Numbered from the stretch's first letter, positions 16,715-26,734 are shown. The stretch is 64,000 nt of DNA from Chitinophaga hostae (GCF_018224885.1 NZ_JAGTXB010000003.1:372001-436000); one strand, 5' to 3'. Numbers and translations: made by a program. The notes: generated by a model from the letters alone, not told the origin.

Positions 16715-18232
16715 ATGAAAATCTTTTCTGCTGCACAAATCAGGGAGGCAGATGCCTTCACGATCGCCCACGAACCCATCAGCAGCTCCGGCCTGATGGA
16801 AAGAGCGGCGGGCAAGTGCGCAGCCTGGCTCGAAGATCACTACTCCCCTGTACATCCCGTTTATATTTTTTGCGGGAAAGGAAATAATGGAGGAGATGGA
16901 CTCGTGATAGCCCGTTTACTGCTCGATCATGGCTACACAGTTCGTACCGGTATATTGCAGTACAGCCCCAAAGCCAGCGCTGACCAGGAACTCAAACTGC
17001 AGGCGCTGCAGGAACATTATTCTTCAACTGTTTACGATATAGGCGATATATCTGATTTCCCTGCCCTTCCGGCAAATGCAATAATCATTGATGCCATTTT
17101 TGGCACCGGCATGAGCCGGCCAATAGAAGGATGGACAGCCGGTATTATCCATCTGATCAATGACCAGCGGCAAAAACATGTGATCATTTCCGTAGATATG
17201 CCTTCCGGCCTGATGGCCGATGAAAGCAATCGCCATACCGCCGTGGTACAGGCGCATTACACGCTGAGTTTCGAATTTTACAAGCTGGCTTTCCTGCTGC
17301 GGGAAAACGCTCCCTATGCAGGTGAAGTGCATATCCTGCCCATTGGATTGCATCCGGATTATATAACGCAAACGCCTGCACGATATCACCTGTCTGACCG
17401 TGAAATTATGCGCACCATTTATCGCCCGCGCGATCCGTTTGCGCATAAAGGCACCTATGGCCATGCGCTGCTCATTGCCGGAAGCTATGGCAAAATGGGC
17501 GCCGCCATACTCAGTGCCAGGGCCTGTTTACGCGCCGGAGCCGGACTCCTCTCCTGTCATGTTCCGCAGTGTGGCTACGATATTATGCAGATCAGCGAAC
17601 CATGCGCAATGTGTATTACCGACGAGGATCCCCGCTACAATACACACTTTCACCAGGATATTACCAATACAAACTATAAAGCAATAGGCATAGGGCCCGG
17701 ACTGGATACGCAACCGGGAACCGCTAAATCCTTTGAACACCTGTTGTCCGGCTGGCAACGCCCTATGGTGATAGATGCAGATGCACTCAACCTGATTTCC
17801 GTATATCCGTTCCTGTTAGCCAGGATACCGGCCGGCAGCATACTTACCCCGCATCCGAAAGAGTTTGAACGTTTGTTTGGTCCCAGCGCCAATGATACGG
17901 CCCGCCTGGACCTGTTGTCGAAGCAGGCTGTCAGCCTGCAGATCTATATCATACTAAAAGGACGATATACCGCCATAGCCTGCCCCGATGGCGCAGTTTA
18001 CTTTAATAATACCGGCAACCCCGGCATGGCCACAGGCGGCAGCGGAGATGTGCTAACCGGTATATTAACCGGCCTGCTTTCCCAGGATTATTCTCCCAAA
18101 GCAGCGGTGCTGCTGGGTGTTTGGCTGCATGGCTATGCCGGAGATCTCGCAGCTGCACACCTTTCGCAGGAAGCTATGACGGCCACCGATATTATCAGCT
18201 GGCTGGGTAAAGCCTTCCAGGAAGGGATTTGA
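16715..18232 (+). CDS. Bifunctional NAD(P)HX epimerase/dehydratase
   Basis: 505 residues. N-terminal YjeF_N epimerase (about 1-210, with CGKGNNGGDGLVIAR and DMPSG) and C-terminal ADP-dependent dehydratase (about 225-505, with GSYGKMGAA and ATGGSGDVLTGILTG). Together they repair NADHX and NADPHX formed by hydration of NAD(P)H. The fused arrangement is common in bacteria. The gene is usually called nnr. No terminator seen directly after it. Confidence 0.94.
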   Translation: MKIFSAAQIREADAFTIAHEPISSSGLMERAAGKCAAWLEDHYSPVHPVYIFCGKGNNGGDGLVIARLLLDHGYTVRTGILQYSPKASADQELKLQALQEHYSSTVYDIGDISDFPALPANAIIIDAIFGTGMSRPIEGWTAGIIHLINDQRQKHVIISVDMPSGLMADESNRHTAVVQAHYTLSFEFYKLAFLLRENAPYAGEVHILPIGLHPDYITQTPARYHLSDREIMRTIYRPRDPFAHKGTYGHALLIAGSYGKMGAAILSARACLRAGAGLLSCHVPQCGYDIMQISEPCAMCITDEDPRYNTHFHQDITNTNYKAIGIGPGLDTQPGTAKSFEHLLSGWQRPMVIDADALNLISVYPFLLARIPAGSILTPHPKEFERLFGPSANDTARLDLLSKQAVSLQIYIILKGRYTAIACPDGAVYFNNTGNPGMATGGSGDVLTGILTGLLSQDYSPKAAVLLGVWLHGYAGDLAAAHLSQEAMTATDIISWLGKAFQEGI

Positions 18233-18449
18233 TGCGCCCCTGTGTAAAATTCCCATAATATCCCCTTTCCCTGTTATTTTTTTTCGCCCCAAACACTGGC
18301 TCATGGCGCATGTGTGCAATAATTTTATTTATTCCCTACACTATTAATAATTTATGTTTTATATTCATTTGAAATATTTTTTTTTGGAATCCTATTCTTT
18401 TTAATTATTAAACTTTTTTGTCAACCACGTTTTTATAAATTTCGATTAC

Positions 18450-20663
18450 ATGAATATAGTTTACCTCGTACCGTGTTTTGGATTACTGGCTTTGTTATTT
18501 ACAGCCGTCAAGAGCGCCTGGGTTTCAAAACAGGATGCCGGCAACGACAAGATGAAAGAGATAGCTCAGCATATTGCTGAAGGCGCTATGGCATTTCTTA
18601 AGTCTGAGTATAAAGTCCTTATTTACTTTGTTATTATTGCTGCCCTGCTCCTGGGTTATATGGGAGCTACACACGAAAATTCACACTGGTCTATTGCACT
18701 GGCCTTTATTATAGGTGCTGTATTTTCTGCTGTTGCAGGCTTTATAGGAATGAGAATAGCTACCAAAGCCAATGTGCGCACAGCGCATGCAGCACGTACC
18801 AGTCTTGCCAAAGCGCTGCAGGTATCTTTTACCGGCGGTTCTGTAATGGGAATGGGAGTTGCCGGCTTGGCGGTACTTGGTCTCGGATCCTTGTTCATCA
18901 TCCTGAAATCATATTTTGTTGCGGCAGCCAATACAGCTGAAATGATCAAAACGATTGAAGTGCTTACCGGCTTTTCGCTGGGTGCTGAAAGTATCGCTTT
19001 GTTTGCCCGCGTGGGTGGTGGTATATACACCAAGGCTGCCGATGTGGGCGCCGACCTCGTAGGTAAAGTAGAAGCCGGTATCCCGGAAGACGATCCGCGC
19101 AATCCTGCTACCATCGCCGATAACGTAGGAGATAATGTAGGGGACGTAGCCGGTATGGGCGCCGATTTGTTCGGTTCCTATGTAGCTACAGTATTAGCCA
19201 CTATGGTACTGGGATCTGAAACAGTTTCGCAGGATGCCTTTAGCGGTATTGCTCCTATCTTATTACCAATGATCATTGCAGGTGCGGGTATTATCTTTTC
19301 TATGATCGGAACCCTGTTTGTACGGATCAGCGACGCAGCAGGATTAAATACCGGTGTGGTACAAAAAGCACTGAACCTTGGTAACTGGGGCTCCATTGTA
19401 TTAACAGCCGTTGTTTCCTATTTCCTGGTAAACTGGATACTGCCCGATAACACCATGGTTTTACGTGGCCATGAGTTTACCCGCGGAGAAGTATTTGGCG
19501 CCATCATGGTAGGTTTGGCGGTTGGTACGCTGATCAGTATTATTACAGAATATTACACTGCCATGGGCAAACGTCCGGTGAAATCCATCATCCGTCAATC
19601 CGCTACCGGCGCTGCCACCAACATTATTGGTGGTTTGTCTGTAGGAATGGAATCCACCACCTTGCCGATACTGGTGCTGGCCGCCGGTATTGCCGGTTCT
19701 TTCCATCTTGCAGGATTATACGGTGTAGCTATTGCCGCCGCCGGTATGATGGCCACTACCGCTATGCAGCTGGCCATCGACGCTTTTGGTCCTATTGCCG
19801 ATAACGCCGGAGGTATTGCGGAAATGAGTGAACTGCCAAAAGAAGTAAGAGAAAAAACAGATATCCTGGATGCAGTAGGTAATACCACTGCCGCTACCGG
19901 TAAAGGTTTTGCCATTGCTTCCGCTGCATTAACCGCGCTGGCGCTGTTCGCTGCCTTTGTGGGTGTAGCAGGTATCCAGGGCATCGATATTTATAAAGCC
20001 AATGTACTCGCCGGTCTATTTGTTGGCGGTATGATACCATTTATATTTTCATCGCTTGCCATTGCGGCGGTAGGCCGCGCAGCTATGGCTATGGTGGAAG
20101 AAGTACGCCGCCAGTTCCGCGAAATACCGGGCATCATGGAAGGTACCGGCAAACCGGAATATGATAAATGCGTGGCGATCTCCACACAGGCCTCTATCCG
20201 TGAAATGATGCTGCCTGGCGCCATTGCCCTCATCTCCCCGCTGTTGGTGGGTTTCCTGGCCGGTCCCGAAGTACTGGGCGGTTTCCTGGCCGGAGCCACC
20301 GTAACTGGTGTACTGATGGGGATTTTCCAGAATAACGCCGGTGGCGCCTGGGATAATGCTAAAAAATCATTCGAAAAAGGCGTGGAAATTAATGGCGAAA
20401 CCTACTATAAAAAGTCTGAGCCACATAAAGCTTCTGTAACCGGCGATACTGTAGGTGATCCGTTTAAAGATACTTCCGGCCCATCCATGAACATCCTCAT
20501 CAAACTGATGTCGATCGTATCATTGGTTATTGCGCCTACTCTCGCGGAAATATTCCACACCAAACAGCCTCCGGTGCCTCCAACTGCTAAAACAGAAACG
20601 GTACAACCGGCAGCCAAAACAGTTAGCGGCAAAGCCACTGCCTACCTGTTCGAAAAGAAATAA
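18450..20663 (+). CDS. hppA: Membrane-bound pyrophosphatase (ion-translocating)
   Basis: 737 residues, about 16 membrane spans. Couples pyrophosphate hydrolysis to H+ or Na+ transport. The catalytic loops [17 protein letters not shown] and [13 protein letters not shown] bind Mg-PPi. The motif [10 protein letters not shown], with Ala where K+-independent enzymes have Lys, points to the K+-dependent class. The transported ion cannot be fixed from sequence alone. A Pro/Thr-rich C-terminal tail of about 40 residues follows the last span. A strong terminator follows. Confidence 0.93.
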   Translation: MNIVYLVPCFGLLALLFTAVKSAWVSKQDAGNDKMKEIAQHIAEGAMAFLKSEYKVLIYFVIIAALLLGYMGATHENSHWSIALAFIIGAVFSAVAGFIGMRIATKANVRTAHAARTSLAKALQVSFTGGSVMGMGVAGLAVLGLGSLFIILKSYFVAAANTAEMIKTIEVLTGFSLGAESIALFARVGGGIYTKAADVGADLVGKVEAGIPEDDPRNPATIADNVGDNVGDVAGMGADLFGSYVATVLATMVLGSETVSQDAFSGIAPILLPMIIAGAGIIFSMIGTLFVRISDAAGLNTGVVQKALNLGNWGSIVLTAVVSYFLVNWILPDNTMVLRGHEFTRGEVFGAIMVGLAVGTLISIITEYYTAMGKRPVKSIIRQSATGAATNIIGGLSVGMESTTLPILVLAAGIAGSFHLAGLYGVAIAAAGMMATTAMQLAIDAFGPIADNAGGIAEMSELPKEVREKTDILDAVGNTTAATGKGFAIASAALTALALFAAFVGVAGIQGIDIYKANVLAGLFVGGMIPFIFSSLAIAAVGRAAMAMVEEVRRQFREIPGIMEGTGKPEYDKCVAISTQASIREMMLPGAIALISPLLVGFLAGPEVLGGFLAGATVTGVLMGIFQNNAGGAWDNAKKSFEKGVEINGETYYKKSEPHKASVTGDTVGDPFKDTSGPSMNILIKLMSIVSLVIAPTLAEIFHTKQPPVPPTAKTETVQPAAKTVSGKATAYLFEKK

Positions 20664-20683
20664 GTTGATTGAGATATAAGCGG

Positions 20684-20722
20684 ATTCCCGTCAGTACACT
20701 GTACTGACGGGAATTGTTTTTT
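20684..20722 (+). terminator. Intrinsic terminator of hppA
   Basis: Perfect 14-bp stem ATTCCCGTCAGTAC with its complement, loop ACT, followed by a T run. Confidence 0.85.
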
Positions 20723-21090
20723 TATGGCATTTCCCGGGAATGATGCCCTCCCGTGTTGGCTGCTGCAAGCAACTCCCTTGCCCGGCCGTTATATGCAGCG
20801 GCCCATGCGCTGCCCGCTGTGCCCCAACTGAATTTTCCTGCCAGTAACACCCGCTGATCCTGTATTCCCCGGCAAATACAATACCTGTGAATTATCTGCC
20901 AATCGGTATGCCCGCTGTAGCCCTGCCCTGACCAGGGTTTCCCTACCTGTAGCACCCGCTCCTGTATTCCCATCACCCTGGAATTATCCGCCAAGCCGCA
21001 TGCCCGCTGCGTTATTCATCTCCCCCAAACCTCCGCCGCCCGCATTTCAACCCCCGAAAAAAATAAATTCCCCAAAAAATCAACTTTCCT
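20723..21090. other. Non-coding region with degenerate direct repeats
   Basis: No convincing gene. Between about 20844 and 21010 two diverged units occur about 105 bp apart, each with CACCCGCT, CCTGTATTCCC, GAATTAT and ATGCCCGCTG. A partial third unit precedes them. An open frame of 90 codons on the minus strand reads as low-complexity and is not called. Confidence 0.5.
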
Positions 21091-21121
21091 TTTGGCGTTT
21101 TAAATATCTTTCCTACATTTG
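21091..21121 (+). promoter_or_regulatory. Consensus Bacteroidota promoter
   Basis: TTTG at 21091-21094, a spacer of exactly 19 bp, then TACATTTG at 21114-21121. Matches the TTTG/TAnnTTTG consensus. Transcription would start near 21127 and give an unusually long leader to the SDR gene. Confidence 0.75.
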
Positions 21122-21126
21122 TACTG

Positions 21127-21250
21127 TAATTAAAATTATTACAGATTAAAGATCTGTATTTTTTTAATCTAAAACTGTAACATTTTTTATATCAATTAAA
21201 CAATCAGTACAGGCAGACTGTAATATTAAACACCATAAAATAATTAACAC
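21127..21250 (+). promoter_or_regulatory. Structured 5' leader, candidate attenuator
   Basis: Two overlapping hairpins. ACAGAT/ATCTGT (21141-21157) is followed by seven T and could act as a terminator. AGATTAAA (21143-21150) can instead pair with TTTAATCT (21163-21170), so the two are mutually exclusive. An earlier CTGTAAT/ATTACAG stem starts at 21124. No ligand or protein is known. Confidence 0.35.
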
Positions 21251-21880
21251 ATGAAAGTAGCCATCATCGGAGCATCCGGATTTATTGGTTCCGCCATCTT
21301 AAACGAAGCACTGAACAGGGGACATGAAGTAACCGCGATTGTACGCAATCCTGAAAAAATAACCGTACAAAACCCGCATCTGACGGTGAAAAAAGGTGAT
21401 GTCACCAATGAAGCCGCCCTGACCCCGCTGCTGGCTGGCAACGACGCTGTAATCAGCTCCTACAGCGCACATGACTCCGCTACCTACCTCAAAGCTATCC
21501 ATGCTATTATTGATGCTACTAAAAAAGCCGGTATCAAGAGATTGATTGCTGTGAGCGGCGCAGGCAGCCTGGAAATAGCACCGGGCTTACAATTGCTCGA
21601 TACGCCCGAATTTCCGGCAGAGTGGAAAGAAGGCGCTTCCGCTACCCGCGATGCTTTCCACGTCATCAAAGGCACCAACGACCTCGACTGGACCGTACTG
21701 AGCCCCGCCATGATGATACAACCAGGCGAACGCACCGGAAAATTCCGCCTCGGAACAAACCAGGTAGTTTTTAACGATAAAGGTGAAAGCAAGATTTCTA
21801 CCGCAGATTACGCAGTGGCATTACTGGATGAACTGGAACAGCCTAAACATATCAAACAGCGGTTTACACTGGCCTACTAA
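21251..21880 (+). CDS. NAD(P)-dependent oxidoreductase, atypical SDR (NmrA-like)
   Basis: 209 residues. The nucleotide-binding GASGFIG motif is at 7-13, followed by a typical NAD(P)H-binding fold (DAVISSYSAHD, RLIAVSGAGSL). No clear YxxxK catalytic pair is seen, as in atypical SDRs and NmrA-type sensors. Role likely redox sensing or quinone/flavin reduction, but the substrate is unknown. Transcribed from a consensus promoter with a long leader and ended by a terminator. Confidence 0.85.
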   Translation: MKVAIIGASGFIGSAILNEALNRGHEVTAIVRNPEKITVQNPHLTVKKGDVTNEAALTPLLAGNDAVISSYSAHDSATYLKAIHAIIDATKKAGIKRLIAVSGAGSLEIAPGLQLLDTPEFPAEWKEGASATRDAFHVIKGTNDLDWTVLSPAMMIQPGERTGKFRLGTNQVVFNDKGESKISTADYAVALLDELEQPKHIKQRFTLAY

Positions 21881-21906
21881 TAGCTGGTAACGATATACTT
21901 TTACAT

Positions 21907-21938
21907 ACAGGACGAACACTTGTTTGTCCTGTTTTTTT
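21907..21938 (+). terminator. Intrinsic terminator
   Basis: ACAGGACGAACA pairs with TGTTTGTCCTGT (one G-T pair), then a T run. Lies between the convergent SDR and AraC genes. Confidence 0.75.
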
Positions 21939-22935
21939 ATCCCCTCATTTTCATGGGGCTCACGCCGAACTTCTTACGAAAAGCATTACTGAAATGCTGC
22001 GGGGAAGAATAACCCGCTTCTTCTGCAATCACCGCCATGGTCTGATGTCCTGCCAGGATCAGTTCCCTGGCCAGCTCCAGCCGGCGTTCGCTCAGGTATC
22101 CAAAAACCGTATTATCAAAAAGCGCCTTAAAACCGGACTTCAACTTAAATTCATTCAATCCCGTTTTACGCGACAACTGTTCAAGACTCAACGGTTGTTG
22201 CATATGCTGTAGAAGCAGTTCCCGGGCATAATGTAACTTCTCTGTATCCGTAGCGGATATTTTAATACCGGTTTGTTTAACGGAATACAGCTCATTTTCC
22301 GTTTGCTCACATTGTAAAGCCAGCAGCTCTATCGCCTTCGACTGCAGGAATAGCTTTTTCAACCCTCCCCGGAAACTGCACTGACGCACTTCATCCATTA
22401 CCATCCGCATGCGCGGGGTGATACGGGGATTAAACTTCTCTGCAAGGGTGGCCGTTTTATTAACGGCTACGTTATTGGCTAAACCATCCAGCACCTTCCC
22501 GTTATTCTCCGCCAGCTCCAGGAAACGACCGGGCGTAAAGGTCAGCGCAAAAAACTGTATATCCAGCTGCTTCTTTACTGCTGCTGATTCTGAGTCACTC
22601 GGACTAAATATCAGGTTATGTTCCAGCGTTTTGAATTTCAAATGATTTGCAATGCCGGATATGGAAGTCGTCACATCGCCCTGTTCCATAAACATCATCA
22701 GCACACGGGGCTCCTGGAAATCCGACATGATGTGAATATTCTCGTATACGTTGGCCGTACAGTAAGCAATACTGGTTCCCTCAAAGCAGGATTCCGTCAG
22801 GGAAGCAGAACCGAAATGGTGATGCATGGCCTGGGTCTGTTCCAACATCACCCTGGAATTGATGCGTTGGGAATCGAAAGGTTGATCCTCCGTTAACAAT
22901 ACCTGGTTGGCATCATCCGTAATAATTACGCCCAT
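21937..22935 (-). CDS. AraC family transcriptional regulator
   Basis: 332 residues. The C-terminal ~100 residues contain two helix-turn-helix units (SLEQLSRKTGLNEFKLKSGF and MAVIAEEAGYSSPQHFSNAF) with the family ending FGVSPMKMR. The N-terminal part resembles PchR-like sensor domains for siderophores or other small molecules; the effector is not known. Divergent from the small HMA-like gene and close to a TonB receptor gene, so it may control either. Palindromes in the shared promoter region could be its sites. Confidence 0.9.
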   Translation of the reverse strand: MGVIITDDANQVLLTEDQPFDSQRINSRVMLEQTQAMHHHFGSASLTESCFEGTSIAYCTANVYENIHIMSDFQEPRVLMMFMEQGDVTTSISGIANHLKFKTLEHNLIFSPSDSESAAVKKQLDIQFFALTFTPGRFLELAENNGKVLDGLANNVAVNKTATLAEKFNPRITPRMRMVMDEVRQCSFRGGLKKLFLQSKAIELLALQCEQTENELYSVKQTGIKISATDTEKLHYARELLLQHMQQPLSLEQLSRKTGLNEFKLKSGFKALFDNTVFGYLSERRLELARELILAGHQTMAVIAEEAGYSSPQHFSNAFRKKFGVSPMKMRG

Positions 22936-23012
22936 AAATAATCCTTTTCGTATAAGTATTTATCCGTTTCGTGTAACAGCTATATGGGATAACAGCAGCA
23001 AATTTGCACAAA

Positions 23013-23027
23013 AATATTCCGAATATT
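23013..23027. promoter_or_regulatory. Candidate operator AATATTCCGAATATT
   Basis: Perfect 15-nt palindrome in the divergent region between the AraC gene and the small HMA-like gene. A related AATATTCCG word recurs at 23050-23058. Binding factor unknown. Confidence 0.4.
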
Positions 23028-23041
23028 AAATTAAATAAGCC

Positions 23042-23254
23042 ATGATGGGAATATTCCGTACCAATATTACAACTGTTCAGGATAGAAACAATGTTATTCA
23101 TGCCATTTCAGCAGAATTTAGCGTAAACGCCTGTAGTGTGGATCTGGAGGATTGCGACAGGGTATTACGCGTGGTCAGCCCCCAATCATTAGCAGAACAA
23201 ACCATTATTGAGTTTGTAACCCGCCTTGGATTTAGTTGCGACATCCTGGATTAG
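23042..23254 (+). CDS. Small HMA-like protein without CxxC
   Basis: 70 residues (MMGIFRTNITTVQDRNNVIH...). The pattern of beta-alpha-beta-beta-alpha-beta with hydrophobic repeats and a DLEDCDRVLRV strand is that of ferredoxin-like HMA domains, but the CxxC metal site is missing. Two Cys (SVNACSVDLEDCD) are 7 apart. Probably a regulator or adaptor rather than a copper chaperone. ATG codons at 23042 and 23045 are both possible starts. Upstream of a TonB receptor gene but separated by a terminator. Confidence 0.6.
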   Translation: MMGIFRTNITTVQDRNNVIHAISAEFSVNACSVDLEDCDRVLRVVSPQSLAEQTIIEFVTRLGFSCDILD

Positions 23255-23277
23255 TTAGATACAAGGCATAACATCTA

Positions 23278-23341
23278 AAAAGCTGTCCTGGTGAAGCCAG
23301 CAGCGGACTACACCGCCGCCGCCCTTCATCATGACAGCTTT
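23278..23341 (+). terminator. Terminator hairpin after the HMA-like gene
   Basis: AAAGCTGTC pairs with GACAGCTTT; inner CTGGTGAAG/CTTCATCA pairing extends the stem. A T-rich stretch follows. Confidence 0.55.
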
Positions 23342-23383
23342 ATTCCATTTATAAAAAAATAATTTATTGGCGTAGGGGTAGAA

Positions 23384-23391
23384 TATTTTTG
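23384..23391 (+). promoter_or_regulatory. Candidate -7 element upstream of the TonB receptor
   Basis: TATTTTTG fits TAnnTTTG and lies about 67 nt before the chosen ATG. The TTGG upstream is at a short spacing of 13 bp, so the -33 element is uncertain. Confidence 0.4.
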
Positions 23392-23457
23392 TGACGTCTT
23401 ATATGCAACATGCCGGAAAAAGGCAATGGAAATCATATAAAAACGGACTCATTTTTT

Positions 23458-25839
23458 ATGAAAACTAAGGCAACCCTGTTGCTGTCGCTGCTCCTTCTCG
23501 TTTTAGCAGGACAAACAACAACCGCACAGCAGCAACGATATACCGTAAGCGGCTATGTAAAAGACAAACAAAACGGAGAAAGCCTGGTGGGCATCTCCAT
23601 TGGTAAAAGCGGTACCACACTGGGTACTGTGAGTAACCAATATGGCTTTTACTCCCTTACGCTTCCGGCAGGAGAACATGAAATTCAGTTTTCCTTTATG
23701 GGCTATGGCACCTACAAAACCACCGTTAATCTGAAAAAAAATGCTACTATCGACGTAAGCATGGAAGCAACCAGCAGCCAGCTCAACGTGGTAACGGTAA
23801 ACGGACAGAAACAGGAAAGAACGGTGAATACCCTTAACACCAGCATCAATAAACTGGATATTGCGCAAATGAAAAAGATGCCCACCTTCATGGGTGAGGT
23901 AGATGTACTGCGCGCCATTCAAACCCTTCCCGGTGTAAATACTGTAGGAGAAGGTGCTTCCGGTTTTAACGTACGCGGTGGCAACAGCGATGAAAACCTC
24001 ATCCTGCTGGATGAAGCCCCCGTATACAATTCCACTCACATGCTCGGTTTCTTTTCTGTATTCAATCCTGATGCAGTAAAAAGCCTGAACCTGATCAAAG
24101 GCGGATTCCCAGCTGAATACGGCGGTCGTACCTCTTCTGTATTAGATATCCGGATGAAAGATGGTAATAACCAAAATTTCAATATCAACGGCGGTATCGG
24201 TAATATTTTCAGCCGCCTGTCGGTAGAAGGACCACTGGTAAAAGATAAAGCCTCTTTCATTGTGGCAGCCAGAAGATCTTATATAGATCTGCTGATGAAA
24301 CCTTTTGTAAAGGGAGATATGAAAGATACCAAACTCAATTTCTACGACCTCACCGCCAAGGCCAACTATAAATTCAATAAAAACAACTCCCTCTTTGTGA
24401 GCGGATACTTTGGCAGGGATGTGTTTGGATTCGGAAAAGACGTTAATATGAACTGGGGAAACAGCACCGCCACCATTCGCTGGAACCACGTATTTACCAA
24501 CCGGCTGTTCCTGAACTTAACAACTTACTATAGTAAGTATGATTATAGTCTCCGTTTCAGTAACGAATCCAAGAAGAAAACCAACGAGGATTCCCAGGCC
24601 TACGACTGGACTTCCAATATCATCAACTATGGCTTTAAACCATCTTTCACCTACTACATCAACTCCTCCAACAGTCTGCATTTCGGCGTACAGGGTATCT
24701 ATTATACCTTCAAACCAGGAACAGGTACCAGCACCTACGGAGATATCAAACATGTGAAAGAGCTGTATGATCAGCATGCGCTGGAATCTGCTGTGTACAT
24801 TGATCATGAATACAAGCCTTCTAAAAAATTCGGTATCCAGTATGGCGGCCGCTTATCAGCCTACCAGTTTGTTGGAAAGGGAACAGCCTATTTCTACGCA
24901 GATACCACTCCCGGTATTCGTAAAAGACTGGTGAGTATGAAAGACTACGGCGCCAACGACCTGATCAAAGGTTACTACTACTTTGAACCCAGGATCAGCG
25001 CCCGCTACGCTATCTCAGACGAGCACGCCGTAAAACTGGCCTACAGCAGAACCACCCAGTTTATGCACCAGTTGTCGAACACCGCCTCTCCTACACCACT
25101 GGATATCTGGACACCCAGCACCAACAACATAAAGCCAATGGTGTCTGATCAGTATACTGCCGGTTATTTCTACAATGCGCCTAATGATGCGTATGAGTTA
25201 TCGGCCGAGGTATTCTACAAAACCACCGATAACCAGGTAGATTATATCGACAACGCCAACCTGCAACTGAACCCGCTGATCGAAGCCGACCTGCTGCCTT
25301 CCCAGGGCCGTGCCTACGGATTGGAGATCTACGCGAAAAAAGATATCGGTAAAACCACCGGTTGGGTGAGCTATACATTGTCCCGTACAGAAAGAAAAAC
25401 ACCCGGCATCAGCATGGATGAGTGGTTCCTGAACCGCTACGACCGTACCCATAACCTGAACCTGGTATTAACACATACATTTACCAAACGCACTTCCCTC
25501 TCTGCCAACTGGGTATTTGCTTCCGGTACACCAGGCACCTTTGCCGATAACCGCCTGGAATTCCAGGACTGGGATATTCCATACAACAGTACCGAAAAAC
25601 GCAATAACTACCGTTTGCCTGCCTATCACCGCTTAGATCTGTCTATGACATTGAAAGGCAAGCAAACAAAACGCTGGAAAGGAGAATGGGTATTTTCACT
25701 GTACAACGTATATGGCCGCAGAAATGCCTATACCATTTACTTTAAACAGAATGATGATGATCCAACCAAGCGCGAAGCTACCCGTTTGTCCATCATCGGT
25801 TCTATTATCCCGGGTATCACGTACAACTTTAAGTTCTAA
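23458..25839 (+). CDS. TonB-dependent receptor with carboxypeptidase-like regulatory domain
   Basis: 793 residues. Signal peptide about 1-24, CarboxypepD_reg domain about 30-110 (TVSGYVKDKQNGESLVGISI), plug domain from about 140 (TLPGVNTVGEGASGFNVRGG), then a 22-strand barrel ending YNFKF. It should import a large or scarce nutrient across the outer membrane using TonB energy. No SusD gene is adjacent; instead the next gene is a DUF4249 lipoprotein. Start at ATG 23458, since the upstream 16 codons are not signal-like. Confidence 0.92.
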   Translation: MKTKATLLLSLLLLVLAGQTTTAQQQRYTVSGYVKDKQNGESLVGISIGKSGTTLGTVSNQYGFYSLTLPAGEHEIQFSFMGYGTYKTTVNLKKNATIDVSMEATSSQLNVVTVNGQKQERTVNTLNTSINKLDIAQMKKMPTFMGEVDVLRAIQTLPGVNTVGEGASGFNVRGGNSDENLILLDEAPVYNSTHMLGFFSVFNPDAVKSLNLIKGGFPAEYGGRTSSVLDIRMKDGNNQNFNINGGIGNIFSRLSVEGPLVKDKASFIVAARRSYIDLLMKPFVKGDMKDTKLNFYDLTAKANYKFNKNNSLFVSGYFGRDVFGFGKDVNMNWGNSTATIRWNHVFTNRLFLNLTTYYSKYDYSLRFSNESKKKTNEDSQAYDWTSNIINYGFKPSFTYYINSSNSLHFGVQGIYYTFKPGTGTSTYGDIKHVKELYDQHALESAVYIDHEYKPSKKFGIQYGGRLSAYQFVGKGTAYFYADTTPGIRKRLVSMKDYGANDLIKGYYYFEPRISARYAISDEHAVKLAYSRTTQFMHQLSNTASPTPLDIWTPSTNNIKPMVSDQYTAGYFYNAPNDAYELSAEVFYKTTDNQVDYIDNANLQLNPLIEADLLPSQGRAYGLEIYAKKDIGKTTGWVSYTLSRTERKTPGISMDEWFLNRYDRTHNLNLVLTHTFTKRTSLSANWVFASGTPGTFADNRLEFQDWDIPYNSTEKRNNYRLPAYHRLDLSMTLKGKQTKRWKGEWVFSLYNVYGRRNAYTIYFKQNDDDPTKREATRLSIIGSIIPGITYNFKF

Positions 25840-25860
25840 TTGTCCAAAATTCAACATCAG

Positions 25861-26727
25861 ATGAAAAAATCATTATTCCTCATATTATTTGCTGCCGTTG
25901 CGGGTTTAACAGCCTGTGAAGACAAGATAGACCTGAACGTAAAGGATGGTAAATCTTTCCCGGTACTCGATGCGTGGATCACCAATGAACCAGGCATACA
26001 GAAGATAAAATTCACCATGTCTGTACCTTATACGGATAACAACCCGGCGCCAGTTATCGATGATGCAAAAATCACATTATACGACCTGACCACCGGCGCC
26101 TCCTACCCTTTCCTGTTTAAAGATAAGGCTTACTCCTACGATGCCACCGCGAAACCAATCGGTGTGATTGGTCACGGTTACAAACTGCGCATAGAGTTTA
26201 AGGGAGAAACATTTGAAGCATTCGACAGTATCAAAAGGGTGCCCCGTATCGATTCCATCACTTATGAGTTCAAAACCAAAGAGGAATCTATCAGCGGCAA
26301 AGAAGGCTTCTATGCTACCTTTCACGCCAGGGATCTGAAAGACACGGTTGATTATTACTGGATTCGCTCCTATCGTAACGATACACTCAGACGCCTGGAA
26401 GATAACTTCTCTATTGACGGTTCTTACGATGCCGGCATTTCTGACGGTGATCCGTTTATTTTACCCATAGAAGAAGGCATCACCGACTATGAGAAACCAT
26501 TCCTGAACGGCGAAAAGGCAATTGTGCGTTTGCTTTCCGTTACTTATCCTTCACATAGTTTCCTCACGCAGGTAGACGCCCAGGTAAATTCCGGCGGCTT
26601 GTTCGCCAAAGTGCTGGAGAACGTAAAGAGCAACGTAAAAAACACCTCCACCAATGGTCAGATCAGGATATTGGGCTGGTTTGGCACGTCGGCTGTAAGC
26701 AGGGCGGAACGGAGTTTTAATAAGTAA
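25861..26727 (+). CDS. DUF4249 lipoprotein
   Basis: 288 residues. Signal peptide with lipobox LTAC, Cys19 as lipid attachment. DUF4249 proteins are typically encoded next to TonB receptors in Bacteroidota, suggesting a surface partner for substrate capture. Starts 21 nt after the receptor stop, so cotranscribed. ATG 25861 is preferred over an upstream TTG. Substrate unknown. Confidence 0.88.
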   Translation: MKKSLFLILFAAVAGLTACEDKIDLNVKDGKSFPVLDAWITNEPGIQKIKFTMSVPYTDNNPAPVIDDAKITLYDLTTGASYPFLFKDKAYSYDATAKPIGVIGHGYKLRIEFKGETFEAFDSIKRVPRIDSITYEFKTKEESISGKEGFYATFHARDLKDTVDYYWIRSYRNDTLRRLEDNFSIDGSYDAGISDGDPFILPIEEGITDYEKPFLNGEKAIVRLLSVTYPSHSFLTQVDAQVNSGGLFAKVLENVKSNVKNTSTNGQIRILGWFGTSAVSRAERSFNK

Positions 26728-26734
26728 TTTTGTA

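Noticed and set aside
20722..20994. 90-codon open frame on the minus strand downstream of hppA
   Set aside because: Reads as low-complexity Gly/Ala/His-rich sequence across the degenerate repeats; no start context, promoter or family resemblance.
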